DNA of 64,000 bases, taken from Pseudomonadota bacterium (lineage in GTDB: Bacteria; Pseudomonadota; Alphaproteobacteria; Acetobacterales; Acetobacteraceae). Within the stretch, counting starts at the first letter, position 1. The number at the start of each line of letters is the position of its first letter. The position numbers were made by a program, and so were the translations under genes. The stretch spans positions 102,953 to 166,952 of the forward strand of contig JAKBAD010000005.1 of NCBI GenBank assembly GCA_021809435.1, written 5' to 3'. This document shows positions 25,384 through 35,000 of this stretch, piece by piece. Under the pieces are notes generated by a model that had not been told where the DNA came from, did no database searches, and saw nothing but the letters and a program-made list of their open reading frames with translations.

Positions 25384-26040
25384 ATGATCGGCGATATAGG
25401 CGATTTTGTCGCACGTATTCGTCAGGTGCTGCCGGCGGGATGGTTTGCCGATGATGCGCCGGTTTTAACGGCGGTTCTCACGGGGCTTGGTCAGGCCTGG
25501 AGCGATCTTTACAGTCTGCTTATGACGGTTGCCCGGCAGGCGCGGATTGCGACGGCCAGCGGGGTGTTTTTGGACATTGCCGCGCAGGATTATTTTGGCG
25601 GTCAGCTCCGTCGGAGGACCACGGAGGGGGATGCCGCGTTCAGCGTCCGCATACGGGCCAATTTATTGGCGCCGCGCGCGACGCGTGGCGCGCTGGCGGC
25701 GGCACTGACGGGCCTGACTGGTAGAGCGCCGGTGGTTTTTGAGCCGCGTAACATTGCCGATACGGGCGCCTATAATGTGAATGCCGGCTATAATTGCGCC
25801 GGTGGATATGGCTCATTTGGCTTGCCGTATCAGTTTTTTGTGACCGCCTACCGGCCGAACGATATGCCGATGAGCAATGGCGGTGGATATGGCACCGGAC
25901 CCGGTGGATATGATACGGGTCCGTTATTTTACGCGGCGATTACCGATTCGACCGGCTATATTGATGATGCCGAGATATATTTAACCATTTCGGAAACGAT
26001 TCCGACCGCCAGCATCGCCTGGACCACAATCTCGAATTAA
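25384..26040 (+). CDS. baseplate/tail protein I-like
   Basis: A 218-residue protein directly behind J. DFVARIRQVLPAGWFADDAPVLTAVLTGLGQAWSDLYSLLMTVARQARIATASGVFLDIAAQDYFG is like the N-terminal helical part of gpI-type wedge proteins, which link the wedge to tail fibres. The C-terminal half is Gly/Tyr-rich (GYNCAGGYGSFGLPYQF, NGGGYGTGPGGYDTGP). Confidence 0.75.
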   Translation: MIGDIGDFVARIRQVLPAGWFADDAPVLTAVLTGLGQAWSDLYSLLMTVARQARIATASGVFLDIAAQDYFGGQLRRRTTEGDAAFSVRIRANLLAPRATRGALAAALTGLTGRAPVVFEPRNIADTGAYNVNAGYNCAGGYGSFGLPYQFFVTAYRPNDMPMSNGGGYGTGPGGYDTGPLFYAAITDSTGYIDDAEIYLTISETIPTASIAWTTISN

Positions 26041-26049
26041 GGAAAACAC

Positions 26050-27306
26050 ATGGATCGCAATATCGTCTATCCCGGGAGCATCCCGTTGGATACGGATATA
26101 CTGTTTCCGAACCGCAGCGCCATGATCGGCATTGCCGCGCTCACCGCGGCGACGCTGGGGACGGGGGTGGTAGTTGATGGTTTGGTATGTACGCCGACCA
26201 ACCCGGCATCCATGACCGTGGTGGTGGGGCCGGGCAGCATTACCCAGCTCTCGGCCGTGGATACATCGGCTTATGGATCTTTGGCGGCGGATGTTGCCGA
26301 TCAGATTGTCAAGACCGGTATCAATTTGCAATCAACGAGTTTTACGCTGACGGCGCCGAGTACGTCGGGCTTGGCGACCAATTATCTCATCGAGGCGGCA
26401 TTTTCGGAGGAGGACGCCGTGCCGGTGGTGTTGCCTTATGTGAATGCGGCTAATCCGACGCAGGCGTTTTCGGGACCTGACAATGCCGGGACCGCGCAGA
26501 ATACCAGACGGATTCAGCGCGTGCAGCTGCAGGTGAAGCCAGGTACGCCCGCTGCGGCTGGAACCCAGACAACGCCGGCGGTGGATGTGGGCTGGGTTGG
26601 GCTATATGTGGTGACGCTGAATTATGGTCAGACGGCGGTGACCGCCAGCTCGATTGCCGTGGCACCGGGGGCGCCGTTTTTAGCCTATAAGCTGCCAAAT
26701 TTGCGGCCAGGATTTTCGACGATGCAGGTTTTCAATGCATCGGGGAGCTTTGTCGTGCCCAACGGCGTGACGAGTGTGAAGGTTGAGGTGGTTGGAGGCG
26801 GTGGTGGCGGTGGTTATCACCAGACCATGCCCGGCGGCGGTGGCGGCGCGGGTGGCCGGTCGGTTGGTGTGGTGACCAATTTAGTGCCAGGCGCCGTGAT
26901 TCCGGTGACTGTTGGCGCGGGCGGTGCGGTGCTGGGCAGCTTTGGAAACGGCAATAATGGCGGTGCGTCGAGTTTTGGCAGCTACATGACGGCCAATGGT
27001 GGTGTGGGTGGCAATGGCGGTACGCAGACGGGATTGATTTCGAACGCCGGTGGTCCGGGGGGTACGGCCTCGGGGGGGCAGCTTAATGTGAGCGGGTCTT
27101 ACGGGACGGATGCGATTATTGTGGCATATCGCGGCGGCGATGGCGGCGGACCGGGTAATGGGCGGGGGACGAGTGGCCCGATCGTTGGGATCGGCGCGGT
27201 TGGGGTTGGCGGTGGCGGTGGCGGCGGTGGCTGTTCCACCGGGGCCAGCCCCACGGGATATCCCGGTGGCGCGGGCGCGCCGGGCGTTGTGATTGTACAC
27301 TATTGA
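26050..27306 (+). CDS. tail fibre with glycine-rich receptor-binding tip
   Basis: A 418-residue protein. The N-terminal 230 residues contain the fibre base (MDRNIVYPGSIPLDTDILFPNRSAMIGIAAL, NPASMTVVVGPGSI). After FNASGSFVVPNGVTSVKVEVVGGGGGGG the C-terminal third consists of glycine-rich blocks (PGGGGGAGG, NGGVGGNGG, DGGGPGNGRGTSG, VGGGGGGGG), which in other phage adhesins fold as polyglycine-II sandwiches and bind cell-surface receptors. AAGGA lies before the ATG. Confidence 0.85.
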   Translation: MDRNIVYPGSIPLDTDILFPNRSAMIGIAALTAATLGTGVVVDGLVCTPTNPASMTVVVGPGSITQLSAVDTSAYGSLAADVADQIVKTGINLQSTSFTLTAPSTSGLATNYLIEAAFSEEDAVPVVLPYVNAANPTQAFSGPDNAGTAQNTRRIQRVQLQVKPGTPAAAGTQTTPAVDVGWVGLYVVTLNYGQTAVTASSIAVAPGAPFLAYKLPNLRPGFSTMQVFNASGSFVVPNGVTSVKVEVVGGGGGGGYHQTMPGGGGGAGGRSVGVVTNLVPGAVIPVTVGAGGAVLGSFGNGNNGGASSFGSYMTANGGVGGNGGTQTGLISNAGGPGGTASGGQLNVSGSYGTDAIIVAYRGGDGGGPGNGRGTSGPIVGIGAVGVGGGGGGGGCSTGASPTGYPGGAGAPGVVIVHY

Positions 27307-27316
27307 GGGGGAATAC

Positions 27317-27796
27317 ATGGCGACTCCCGCAACACATATCTGGCGGCCGTCTCATGCGCGGTATCTCGAAATTGATGGGTTTGTGCCGTTGGCGCGTGGA
27401 CCTTTTGTGCCGCCCGCTCAGCCTCCCATTTGGCCGCAAAAAGATCCGGGCGATACGCTCGATTATATTTTTGACATCGCGCCCGCGCTGACGGCCAATC
27501 CGGGGGATGCGATATCGACGCTGGATGTGGCGATTTCGCCGGCCAATGTTGGGGATTTAGCGCTGACCTCGAGCGGCGTGGACGGCACGCGCGCCGTGCT
27601 GTGGCTAACTGGCGGCCAGGCGGGCACCGTTTATGCCGTGACCCTGACCATGGCGACCAGTGCTGGGCGGACGATTGTACGCAGCATCGCCCTGCCTGTG
27701 GTGTCGCTTTCCAGCCTGCCGGTGACCGCTGAGACCCTGACCACCCAGACGGGGATGGTGCTGACGGATGCTTTTGGGAATCCGCTGACATTTTAA
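27317..27796 (+). CDS. phage fibre-tail adaptor-like protein
   Basis: A 159-residue protein; ATG 27317 follows GAGGGGG, so the in-frame upstream start is not used. The C-terminal domain, KDPGDTLDYIFDIAPALTANPGDAISTLDVAI...AVLWLTGGQAGTVYAVTLTMATSAGRTIVRSIALPV, matches the small Ig-like adaptor domain I recall from phage fibre-tail adaptor proteins. Placed between two fibre genes. Confidence 0.75.
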   Translation: MATPATHIWRPSHARYLEIDGFVPLARGPFVPPAQPPIWPQKDPGDTLDYIFDIAPALTANPGDAISTLDVAISPANVGDLALTSSGVDGTRAVLWLTGGQAGTVYAVTLTMATSAGRTIVRSIALPVVSLSSLPVTAETLTTQTGMVLTDAFGNPLTF

Positions 27797-27808
27797 GGAG
27801 TTAATCCT

Positions 27809-30367
27809 ATGCCGACAATCGGACAATTGCCTCTGGCGGGGTCGGTCTCGGATGGTGCCGAGATGGCGATTTATCAAAATGGTCAGACGCTCGCGGCCAC
27901 TCGCGCGCAGCTTTTGGCCGGAACGCAGGCGGCGCTGACCGTGCCGCAGAACACCGTGCTGGGGGGGATTGGCCCGGGAGCCGCCGCGCCGGCGCCGATT
28001 GCCATTGGCGCCAACCTGGTGCTTTCGGGCTCAACGCTTTCGGCGGTGGCGGCGCCGTTTGTGGTGTCTGGGCTGCCCGCGGGCGTGGAGCCGGGAGCTG
28101 GGGATATTGTGCCGCTTGGCCAGGGCGGAGCGAATGTTGGGGTTTCTTATGGCCGGTTTCTGGCCGGGCTTGGCGGGGTTGCGGGGGTGCCGGGCGGGAA
28201 CCTCGTGGCGACCGCGACAGGGGCGGTGACCGCGCGCACGCTGGCCAATTTGGCGGCCAATGCGGTTTCGATTGAGGATTTTGGGGCCGTTGGCGATGGC
28301 GTGACGGATGACAGCGCGGCGCTTCTCGCGGCCATTGCCGGCGGGGCGCCGGTGAGGTTGGGCGCGAAGACCTATGCGATTGCTGGTGAGTGTGACATTG
28401 CCGGCGCGAGTTGCGTGATTGTGGGAGTGCCCGGGCTCTCGGTGTTGCAACGCTCGGCCCAGTCAAAGGCGGGAACGTCTTCGCCTTCGGCGTGGATCAG
28501 TGTATCGGCGGCGAATTTCTATGCTGATGGGGTGGTCTTTGACGCCAACAACGCGGTCTTGGGCGATTACATGGCGGTCGCGGTGCAGGGGACTTGCACG
28601 AAATCATTAATTACCCGCTGCGGGTTCAAGAACGCGCAGGGGGCGACCCGTGGTCATGGATTGACTTATCTGGCCAGCGATCCGACCGTAACCGCGCATC
28701 AGGTCGAGGATTGCGAGTTTAGCGCCAATGCCGGGCACGGGCTTTATGCATATGCGGTGGATGCGCTGAGCATCACGAATTGCCGCGCGCATGATAATGG
28801 CGGTAACGGCATTTACGTGGATAGTTTTGATCCGACCTTTGTGCTCAAGGCACGCGATGTTCATATCGTCGCCAATAGTTGCTGGAATAATGGCGTGGGT
28901 ATTCTGGTTGGTAATTTCGTGGCCAATAATCTTAGTGCCACGCCGCTGACCTATGGTAACTCGAACCCCGATATTTTGGGCGCGGTTGTGGCATCGAACA
29001 ATTGTTTCTCGAACCGTGAATATGGGATTTATATTTCAGGTCGAAATATTCTGGTCAGTGGTAATTTATGTGCGAATAATAGTACCACGGCCACGTTTGG
29101 TGCGGGAATTTTGTGTGACACCGGATATTGTAAGATTACCGGCAACATGGTTGCTGGCGCCACGCCGTTTGGGATCGATTGTGGTGGATCGATTTATACA
29201 GAAGTTGATAATAACTATATCAATGGCGCGGGCGTGGGGTTGAATATTGGTGGTGGGCAGTATTGCACGGCGCGGAGTAATTTCATTCAGGATTGCACAG
29301 GCATTGCCATTGGCGTGCAGAATGTCGAATCAAACGGATTTGGGGATAATTTTGGACTTTCCTGCACGGGGCTGTCAATTATCGGCAACTGGATAAATTA
29401 CAGCGGCGGTGCATTGGGTATCATGGTGCGCGACGGCGCGCAGGATATCGTGATCAAGGACAATATCGTCGAGGCGCAGCCTGGCGCGCCGTTGACCAAT
29501 GCATTGTCGGCCTATACCGATACCGTGACCCTGCGCGGGAATTTGCTCAATTATACCAGCCGATTCAAGATCAGCCCGGCAACGGTGAACGGGCTCTATA
29601 CGCTGACCGTGCCGGATCTCGCTGATGCCGTGGCGGTGACCCAGGCCAGTGCGCCGGTTGCCAGCATCATGACCGCCACGGCCGTGCAGGTTGTTGGGCA
29701 GGTGACCTTTATTAAAGTCACGGTGCAGGGGTTGGGATATACCACGGCGACGGTGACGATCAGCGGTGCGGGCTCTGGCGCGGCCGCGATCCCCTGGATC
29801 AGCGGCGGCAAGATCATTGGTATCCAGATGACGAGCTTCGGCTCGGGCTATGGCACCACCACCACCGTGACCATTACTGGTGATGGGGCTGGGGCGGCGG
29901 CGGTGGCGCAGGTGGGGCTGCCGGTATGGCAGAACCGGGAGCTGGCGATTGATTGTCTGGTGGCCACGGAGTTTGCCGCCGGCGGGTCATCTCCCGCTCA
30001 GACCAACTGGACAGGCGCACCCATTACCGTACCCGCGGGGGCGAGCATTGATTGGGTCGGCAATGCGGGAGGCTGGCGCGCCGCGCGGTTCACGCAGGCG
30101 GATTATGTCTCGCCCAATGGCGATGGCAGCGTGACCATCACCACCCGGTCGGGTGATATTTCGCTAAAACCCATGGGGGGCGGCACTGTGCGAATCAAAT
30201 CGGCGACGGAAGCGACTGGCGCCGAGGAACTGATCGGGCGGGGCTCGCCGCTCAATACCGTCTCAGCGCCGGCGGGCTCGACCTATCGCAACCTCAATGG
30301 CGGCGTGGGGGCAAGCTTTTGGGTGGCGCAGGCCGCCGGATCGGCCAACTGGGTTGCGGTCGCCTGA
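27809..30367 (+). CDS. tail spike with right-handed beta-helix
   Basis: An 852-residue protein. Residues 1 to about 80 form an anchor domain also found in the next fibre (30401). At about residue 152 SIEDFGAVGDGVTDDSAALLAAI is the standard entry to the pectate-lyase-like beta-helix of phage depolymerases. Repeating rungs follow (VEDCEFSANAGHGLYAYAVDALSITNC, NGIYVDS, NNGVGILVGNFV, YGIYISGRNILVSGNLC). It may cleave or bind surface polysaccharide. The helix-coding part is visibly less GC-rich than its neighbours. AAGGAG precedes the ATG. Confidence 0.88.
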   Translation: MPTIGQLPLAGSVSDGAEMAIYQNGQTLAATRAQLLAGTQAALTVPQNTVLGGIGPGAAAPAPIAIGANLVLSGSTLSAVAAPFVVSGLPAGVEPGAGDIVPLGQGGANVGVSYGRFLAGLGGVAGVPGGNLVATATGAVTARTLANLAANAVSIEDFGAVGDGVTDDSAALLAAIAGGAPVRLGAKTYAIAGECDIAGASCVIVGVPGLSVLQRSAQSKAGTSSPSAWISVSAANFYADGVVFDANNAVLGDYMAVAVQGTCTKSLITRCGFKNAQGATRGHGLTYLASDPTVTAHQVEDCEFSANAGHGLYAYAVDALSITNCRAHDNGGNGIYVDSFDPTFVLKARDVHIVANSCWNNGVGILVGNFVANNLSATPLTYGNSNPDILGAVVASNNCFSNREYGIYISGRNILVSGNLCANNSTTATFGAGILCDTGYCKITGNMVAGATPFGIDCGGSIYTEVDNNYINGAGVGLNIGGGQYCTARSNFIQDCTGIAIGVQNVESNGFGDNFGLSCTGLSIIGNWINYSGGALGIMVRDGAQDIVIKDNIVEAQPGAPLTNALSAYTDTVTLRGNLLNYTSRFKISPATVNGLYTLTVPDLADAVAVTQASAPVASIMTATAVQVVGQVTFIKVTVQGLGYTTATVTISGAGSGAAAIPWISGGKIIGIQMTSFGSGYGTTTTVTITGDGAGAAAVAQVGLPVWQNRELAIDCLVATEFAAGGSSPAQTNWTGAPITVPAGASIDWVGNAGGWRAARFTQADYVSPNGDGSVTITTRSGDISLKPMGGGTVRIKSATEATGAEELIGRGSPLNTVSAPAGSTYRNLNGGVGASFWVAQAAGSANWVAVA

Positions 30368-30400
30368 GGCTGAAGCGGTCATTCAAGGATCTGAGCTTAT

Positions 30401-32557
30401 ATGACAACCATTGTGCAATTACCGCCCGCGAGCAGCGTGGGGGCTGGGGATCTTTTACCTTTATCGCAGGCGGGCACGTTGTGCGCGGCGACCGTGGCCC
30501 AGCTGGTCGCGGGCACGCAGCCGGCGCTTACAGTACCGAGCGGGGAGCTTCTGGGCCGTGTGAGCCTTGGTGCGGGCGGGCCGGAGCCCATTGCCGTTGG
30601 TACCGGGCTGGCCCTTGGCGCCGGCACCCTCGCGGCTGACGGTTTGGATCATGGCGGCTTCCCCGTGTTGGCGGCGCTGTCGTTGGCCGAAGAGGTGGTG
30701 GTGAATGCCGAGGGCGCGCCGGGACTTTTGCCGGTAACCGCGCTGCGTGGCGTGTTTGCGGCCGGCAATGGCGTGACCATTGACGCCGCTGGCACGATTG
30801 GCGTGACGGTGTCTGAGTTGACGGGGCCGGCTGGACCACCGGGCCCCGCGGGCGCGGTGGGGCCGCAAGGGCCGCAGGGCATGCCAGGACCGGCCGGGCC
30901 GGGGCTGGCGGGCCCGGCGGCGGGCGGCGCGGCGAACGCGGTGGGGGCGGCTGATTATGTCGCGTTATGGCAGAACGGCGCGCTGGCCTGGATTCCCTAC
31001 CGGCAGTTTCTCGGGGGGCAGAGCATTGACGAGTTGGCGGCCGCCGGCCCCGCCTTGGACAGTGACGAGTTGCTGGTGGCCCAGGGGGGCGGTGTGCTGG
31101 CGGCGCAAAGCTTTGGCGGCTTGTGGAGCTATGTGGAAAATAAGCTGCCGGGGGCCTTGGCGCCGGTGGTGGAACTGACCGGCGACACGGTGCTCGATGC
31201 CACGGCCCATAATAACCGCTTGCTCGTGGTAAGCGCGCCGCTCACCCTCTCGGCCAGCTTTGCCTCGCTTGGGGCGGGGTTTGGCTGCACGGTGATCAAT
31301 CTCTCGGCTGGGGCGGTGACCATGGGGGCCGGCATCCGGTCAGGCTCGGGGGCGGTCAGCTTGGCGCCGGGGGCCTCGGCGATGCTTTATGGATTGAGCT
31401 ATTCGGGCGGATCGCTGGTTTGGTGGAACGGTTTGGGCGCGAGCACGCCGGCCATTACGGTCAATAGCATCAACGCGCCGGCGCCTGGCGCCGGATTTGT
31501 GGTGGGCGGTGGCATATTCAATGACGCCCCCGCCGCGTTGGATTATTCGGTCGATGGCGGCGCGACCTGGAGCGCGGCGCCGAGTCCGGTGATAACGGCG
31601 AATGCTTACAGCTTCACGGCAGGAGGCTTGAGCGCGGGCACTTATGCCGTGCGCGTACGCGACCACGGCAATCCGGCGGTACTGGCGGTTTCCAACGCGT
31701 TCAGCATCACGGCTCCGGCCATTGCGCTAGGAGCGCTGCCGGTTACTGTAACCAGCGGCAATGTGCTCAGCGTGGTGGGCAGTGTCTCGCCCGCGGGTTC
31801 GGCGGTGGTGGCGGGGCTGTCGGCCTCGGCCACCACGCCCCCGGTAAACTGGGTGAACGCGGTGGTGATGGGCGCGGGATGGACAGCCAACTTGACGCCC
31901 CTGGCTGCGGGCATGTGCTATGTTTGGGCGCGGCAGGAGGCTGACGCGGCGGTGGTGGCGGTTTCAGCCGCGCTGAGCGTGGTGACAGCCACCCTGACGG
32001 TGAGCGCCCCAGCTACTGGTGTGGCCGGGGCTGTGCTGAGCGTGACCGGCACGGTGTCGCCGACGGCTGATGCCGTGACAGTGGCGCTTGCCACCCAGAA
32101 CACCACGGCGCCGGGCAGCGGCTGGGTGGCGGCTACCACGAGCGGGGGGGCGTTCGCGGTCTCGCTTACGCCTGGGACGGCGGGGAGCTATTATGTTTGG
32201 GCTCAGGATGCCGCGACAGGCCTGTTCGCGGTTTCGGGGGCCATCGTGGTGGCGGCTTCGGCTTCGGTATCTTACGGCATCAATAATCCCGGCGGCAGCT
32301 ATGTGCATGGGGTTGGTACTATTGCGCTGAGCGGCGGCGTGAGCCCGGCCCAGGCGGCGCCCACCCAGGTTGCGCTCTCGGTCTCGGGTAGCGTGGCGCC
32401 GGTATCGGGCTGGCAGGCGGCGTCGAATGTCGACAATAACGCCATGTGGACGGTGTATTATCCAACTCCGGCACTGCCCGGTTCTTATTATGTGTGGGTT
32501 GAAACGGCGTCTGGCCAGGATATGGCGGTTTCGAGCTTCACCCTGACGGTGAGCTGA
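30401..32557 (+). CDS. tail fibre with collagen-like segment and Ig-like repeats
   Basis: A 718-residue protein. Its first 80 residues align by eye with those of the preceding spike (TIxQLP, LxAxTxAQLxAGTQxALTVP, GAxxPxPIAxGxxLxLxxxTLxA). Residues 142-168 are a collagen-like Gly-X-Y run (GPAGPPGPAGAVGPQGPQG). The C-terminal 400 residues contain Ig-like repeats with recurring ITVNSINAPAPGAGF, ALPVTVTSGNVLSVVGSVSP and ATLTVSAPATGVAGAVLSVTGTVSP. A trimeric fibre is expected. Confidence 0.82.
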   Translation: MTTIVQLPPASSVGAGDLLPLSQAGTLCAATVAQLVAGTQPALTVPSGELLGRVSLGAGGPEPIAVGTGLALGAGTLAADGLDHGGFPVLAALSLAEEVVVNAEGAPGLLPVTALRGVFAAGNGVTIDAAGTIGVTVSELTGPAGPPGPAGAVGPQGPQGMPGPAGPGLAGPAAGGAANAVGAADYVALWQNGALAWIPYRQFLGGQSIDELAAAGPALDSDELLVAQGGGVLAAQSFGGLWSYVENKLPGALAPVVELTGDTVLDATAHNNRLLVVSAPLTLSASFASLGAGFGCTVINLSAGAVTMGAGIRSGSGAVSLAPGASAMLYGLSYSGGSLVWWNGLGASTPAITVNSINAPAPGAGFVVGGGIFNDAPAALDYSVDGGATWSAAPSPVITANAYSFTAGGLSAGTYAVRVRDHGNPAVLAVSNAFSITAPAIALGALPVTVTSGNVLSVVGSVSPAGSAVVAGLSASATTPPVNWVNAVVMGAGWTANLTPLAAGMCYVWARQEADAAVVAVSAALSVVTATLTVSAPATGVAGAVLSVTGTVSPTADAVTVALATQNTTAPGSGWVAATTSGGAFAVSLTPGTAGSYYVWAQDAATGLFAVSGAIVVAASASVSYGINNPGGSYVHGVGTIALSGGVSPAQAAPTQVALSVSGSVAPVSGWQAASNVDNNAMWTVYYPTPALPGSYYVWVETASGQDMAVSSFTLTVS

Positions 32558-32559
32558 CC

Positions 32560-34662
32560 ATGGGCTTGCTGTGGGGAAACCAGGGTGCACCGCTTCTGGC
32601 GGGGCCAGATGCGCGCCTGCTGTTCAAACCGCTGGTGCAAAACGCGGGCGGCGCACCCTTTGCCGGGCCTAACCCGGCGGCCATTGCCGGGCTGACGGGG
32701 TGGTGGGATGCCGGCACCCCCGCCGGTTTATGTGACGCTGGCGGCGTGGCGCTGATGCTGCCCAACGTCGCGGCGGCGGTGGTGAGCGACAAATCCGGCG
32801 CCGGCAGTGCGCTGGTGGCGTTTCAGGCTTCGGCCACCAGCCCGCCGGCTATGGTCGCGGCGGCGCGGGTGAACGGCATGTTGGGCGCCGTGGGGGCGCC
32901 GATGGCCGGGCAAACCCTTGCCCCGGCTTTGAGCGCCGAGTGGGGATTACTGCATTTGGGGCTGGAGTTCGGCGCGGCCGAGGCGTGGACGCGTTATGTC
33001 GTCTGGACGCGGCCAAACTGGCACCAGGGGGTAAATAATGCCGCCGCCATTGCCCTGTTGCGCAGCATGGCCGGCCAAGGGGCAACGGTGCTGGGGGCCG
33101 ATGGCGAGGGCGGCGCCAATCTGACGCTGTTTCCCGGCACATCCAGCCAGACCGCGCTTTCGGACGCGCTTACCCGCCGCCACACCCATGCGGTGATTTT
33201 GCGCAATACACCGGGCGCGGGGGTGGATGTGTGGCTGGACGGCGTGCAGGTGGCAAGCGCGGTGCCCAACCCTTTCCCGGCATCGGCGCTGGGGCAGGCG
33301 CTGTTTTTGCACGATGGTTCGCCCCAAGGTTCGGCGCAATGCTGGTTTCATGAGGCCGCCACCTGGGATCATGCGCTCTCGGCCGCCGATATCGAGACGC
33401 TGATCAGTGCCCAGGGGCGCTGGGCTCTGGGGCCGCGCAAGGGCGCCAATGTGTTGGTCATGGGTGGGTCCAACGCCGCGCTGTTCGTGGGCGCGGGCGG
33501 CGCGGCGGCGTTGGCCGAGGGTATCGCCTGGTATACGGGCGCGGCCTCCTGGGGGGTTGTGTCGGGTGTGTGTGGGGCGGCTGGTGGATATTCCATCGTA
33601 CCGGGTCATCCGCTCGCCAATTCAGGCGCGGCGTTGTTTCCGCCCGGCGCGGTGGGCACATTTCTTACCAATCCCGGCGACGGGTCAGCGCCCGCCGGCT
33701 GGCCAACCGGCCCCGATTTCGCCGCGCTCTCGGCGTTTCTGGCGGGCATTCCGGCAGCGGATCAAGCCGATATCGGCTGCCTCGCCTGGCCCTGGGGCGA
33801 GGCCGACAGCACCATGGCGTATGCCAACAAGGCGGAGTTCGAGGCCAGCCTGCTCCGCTTGCTGAGCGCCACGAGAGGGCTGCTTGGCCGCACCGCCGTC
33901 AGCTTGCCCCTGCTGACCTGGAGTGCCACGCCCTACCAGACCCATGACGGTGTGCAGATGGTGCGCGAGACGCTGGCCGATCTGTCCGCCAGCCCGGCCA
34001 ACAACATTGTGCTGTTCGCCGCCCAGACGGCTGATTCCAACCCGCTCGGCGCCGCGTACAACGCGCTCACCGGCAGTTTCGCCGCCGGTCAGACAAGCTA
34101 TCGCGACGGGGCGGATCTGGCACGATATGGCCGGCTCGGTGTGCACGCGGCTGGGCGATTGGCGCTGGCCGCAGGACTGGGGGACACAATCTCCCTCGCC
34201 AGCCTGCCGGTGAGTGGGCTGCCCGAGGCCGGTGGTCCGCGCCTCACCCATGCCTACCGGGCATCCAATACCGAGCTTATCCTCACCATCGCCCACGATG
34301 CGGGTGATGATTTGCTGGTTCCCCTTGGCGCCGCCAGGGGCATGGGGTTTGCGGTCATGGATGGCGGGTCGGTGGCGGCGCCCGGCACGATCATTCCCGC
34401 CATCGCCGCCGCGCGGGTGGATGCCACGCATCTCTCGGTCACACTGGCGGCGCCAGTTACCAACCCCTCGGCCGATGTGCGGCTTTTTTATCCCTATGGC
34501 AGCGTGCAGATCGGGCGCGGCAATGCGGTCACCGACAATACCGCCACCCTTGCTCCGCCTGCGGGCTGGGCGATCGGGGCCGATCTCGGCACCTGTTTCG
34601 CGCTTAATTTTCCCCTTCAGGCCACGGCCTACGGGCTCACCCTTTCCGACACTCCATCCTGA
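32560..34662 (+). CDS. tail fibre/spike with SGNH esterase-like domain
   Basis: A 700-residue protein. The N-terminal third reads as a LamG/concanavalin-like module (IAGLTGWWDAGTPAGLCD...DGVQVASAVPNPFPASALGQALFLHDGS...AATWDHALSAADIETLI). From about residue 300 an SGNH-like domain follows: VLVMGGSNAALFVG, IGCLAWPWGEADS (the GE-x-D block of sialate esterase-like enzymes) and GRLGVHAAGRLAL. The C-terminus is a beta sandwich. Likely removes acetyl groups from host surface glycans; this is inference from the fold. Confidence 0.72.
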   Translation: MGLLWGNQGAPLLAGPDARLLFKPLVQNAGGAPFAGPNPAAIAGLTGWWDAGTPAGLCDAGGVALMLPNVAAAVVSDKSGAGSALVAFQASATSPPAMVAAARVNGMLGAVGAPMAGQTLAPALSAEWGLLHLGLEFGAAEAWTRYVVWTRPNWHQGVNNAAAIALLRSMAGQGATVLGADGEGGANLTLFPGTSSQTALSDALTRRHTHAVILRNTPGAGVDVWLDGVQVASAVPNPFPASALGQALFLHDGSPQGSAQCWFHEAATWDHALSAADIETLISAQGRWALGPRKGANVLVMGGSNAALFVGAGGAAALAEGIAWYTGAASWGVVSGVCGAAGGYSIVPGHPLANSGAALFPPGAVGTFLTNPGDGSAPAGWPTGPDFAALSAFLAGIPAADQADIGCLAWPWGEADSTMAYANKAEFEASLLRLLSATRGLLGRTAVSLPLLTWSATPYQTHDGVQMVRETLADLSASPANNIVLFAAQTADSNPLGAAYNALTGSFAAGQTSYRDGADLARYGRLGVHAAGRLALAAGLGDTISLASLPVSGLPEAGGPRLTHAYRASNTELILTIAHDAGDDLLVPLGAARGMGFAVMDGGSVAAPGTIIPAIAAARVDATHLSVTLAAPVTNPSADVRLFYPYGSVQIGRGNAVTDNTATLAPPAGWAIGADLGTCFALNFPLQATAYGLTLSDTPS

Positions 34663-34673
34663 CAGAGAGGCCG

Positions 34674-35000
34674 ATGGATACCGATAATGTTTCCGTGTTG
34701 CGCACCGACATTGCGGGCCTGCGCAACGATATCAGCGCCATCCGCCAGGAGATCGGGATTCTCGAGGCCAAGGCCGACTCCCTTGAGGTTTGGCGCATGC
34801 ATTACCTGACTCAGGAAGACCAGACGATGGCCAAGATGTTCGCCAAGATCGACGAGCTGGTGGCCGCCATGTCCGACATGCGCGCCGATGTCTCGCGCAT
34901 ACGCGGGGAGCGAGACGCCGAGCGGCGCGTGAGCATGATGATCATCAGCTTGCTCTCGGCTGTCTGTGGCGGGCTGCTGGGGAGCCTCGCGCATGGATAA
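34674..35000 (+). CDS. coiled-coil protein with C-terminal membrane helix, lysis-module candidate
   Basis: A 108-residue protein. Residues 5-85 are heptad-rich (LRTDIAGLRNDISAIRQEIGILEAKADSLE, MFAKIDELVAAMSDMRADVSRI), and the C-terminus VSMMIISLLSAVCGGLLGSL is a membrane helix. This layout and its position directly before the endolysin suit a holin or spanin-like component. The endolysin start lies inside its last codons. Confidence 0.65.
   Translation: MDTDNVSVLRTDIAGLRNDISAIRQEIGILEAKADSLEVWRMHYLTQEDQTMAKMFAKIDELVAAMSDMRADVSRIRGERDAERRVSMMIISLLSAVCGGLLGSLAHG

Noticed and set aside
19007..26040. Type VI secretion or extracellular contractile injection system
   Set aside because: Sheath, tube and baseplate alone would allow it, but portal, terminase, scaffold and capsid genes in the same operon make it a DNA-packaging phage-type particle; no ClpV or AAA+ injection ATPase was seen.
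26800..27300. Short tandem repeat or CRISPR-like array in the GGT/GGC-rich part of the fibre gene
   Set aside because: The repetition is codon-level glycine richness within an open reading frame, without regular repeat-spacer spacing.
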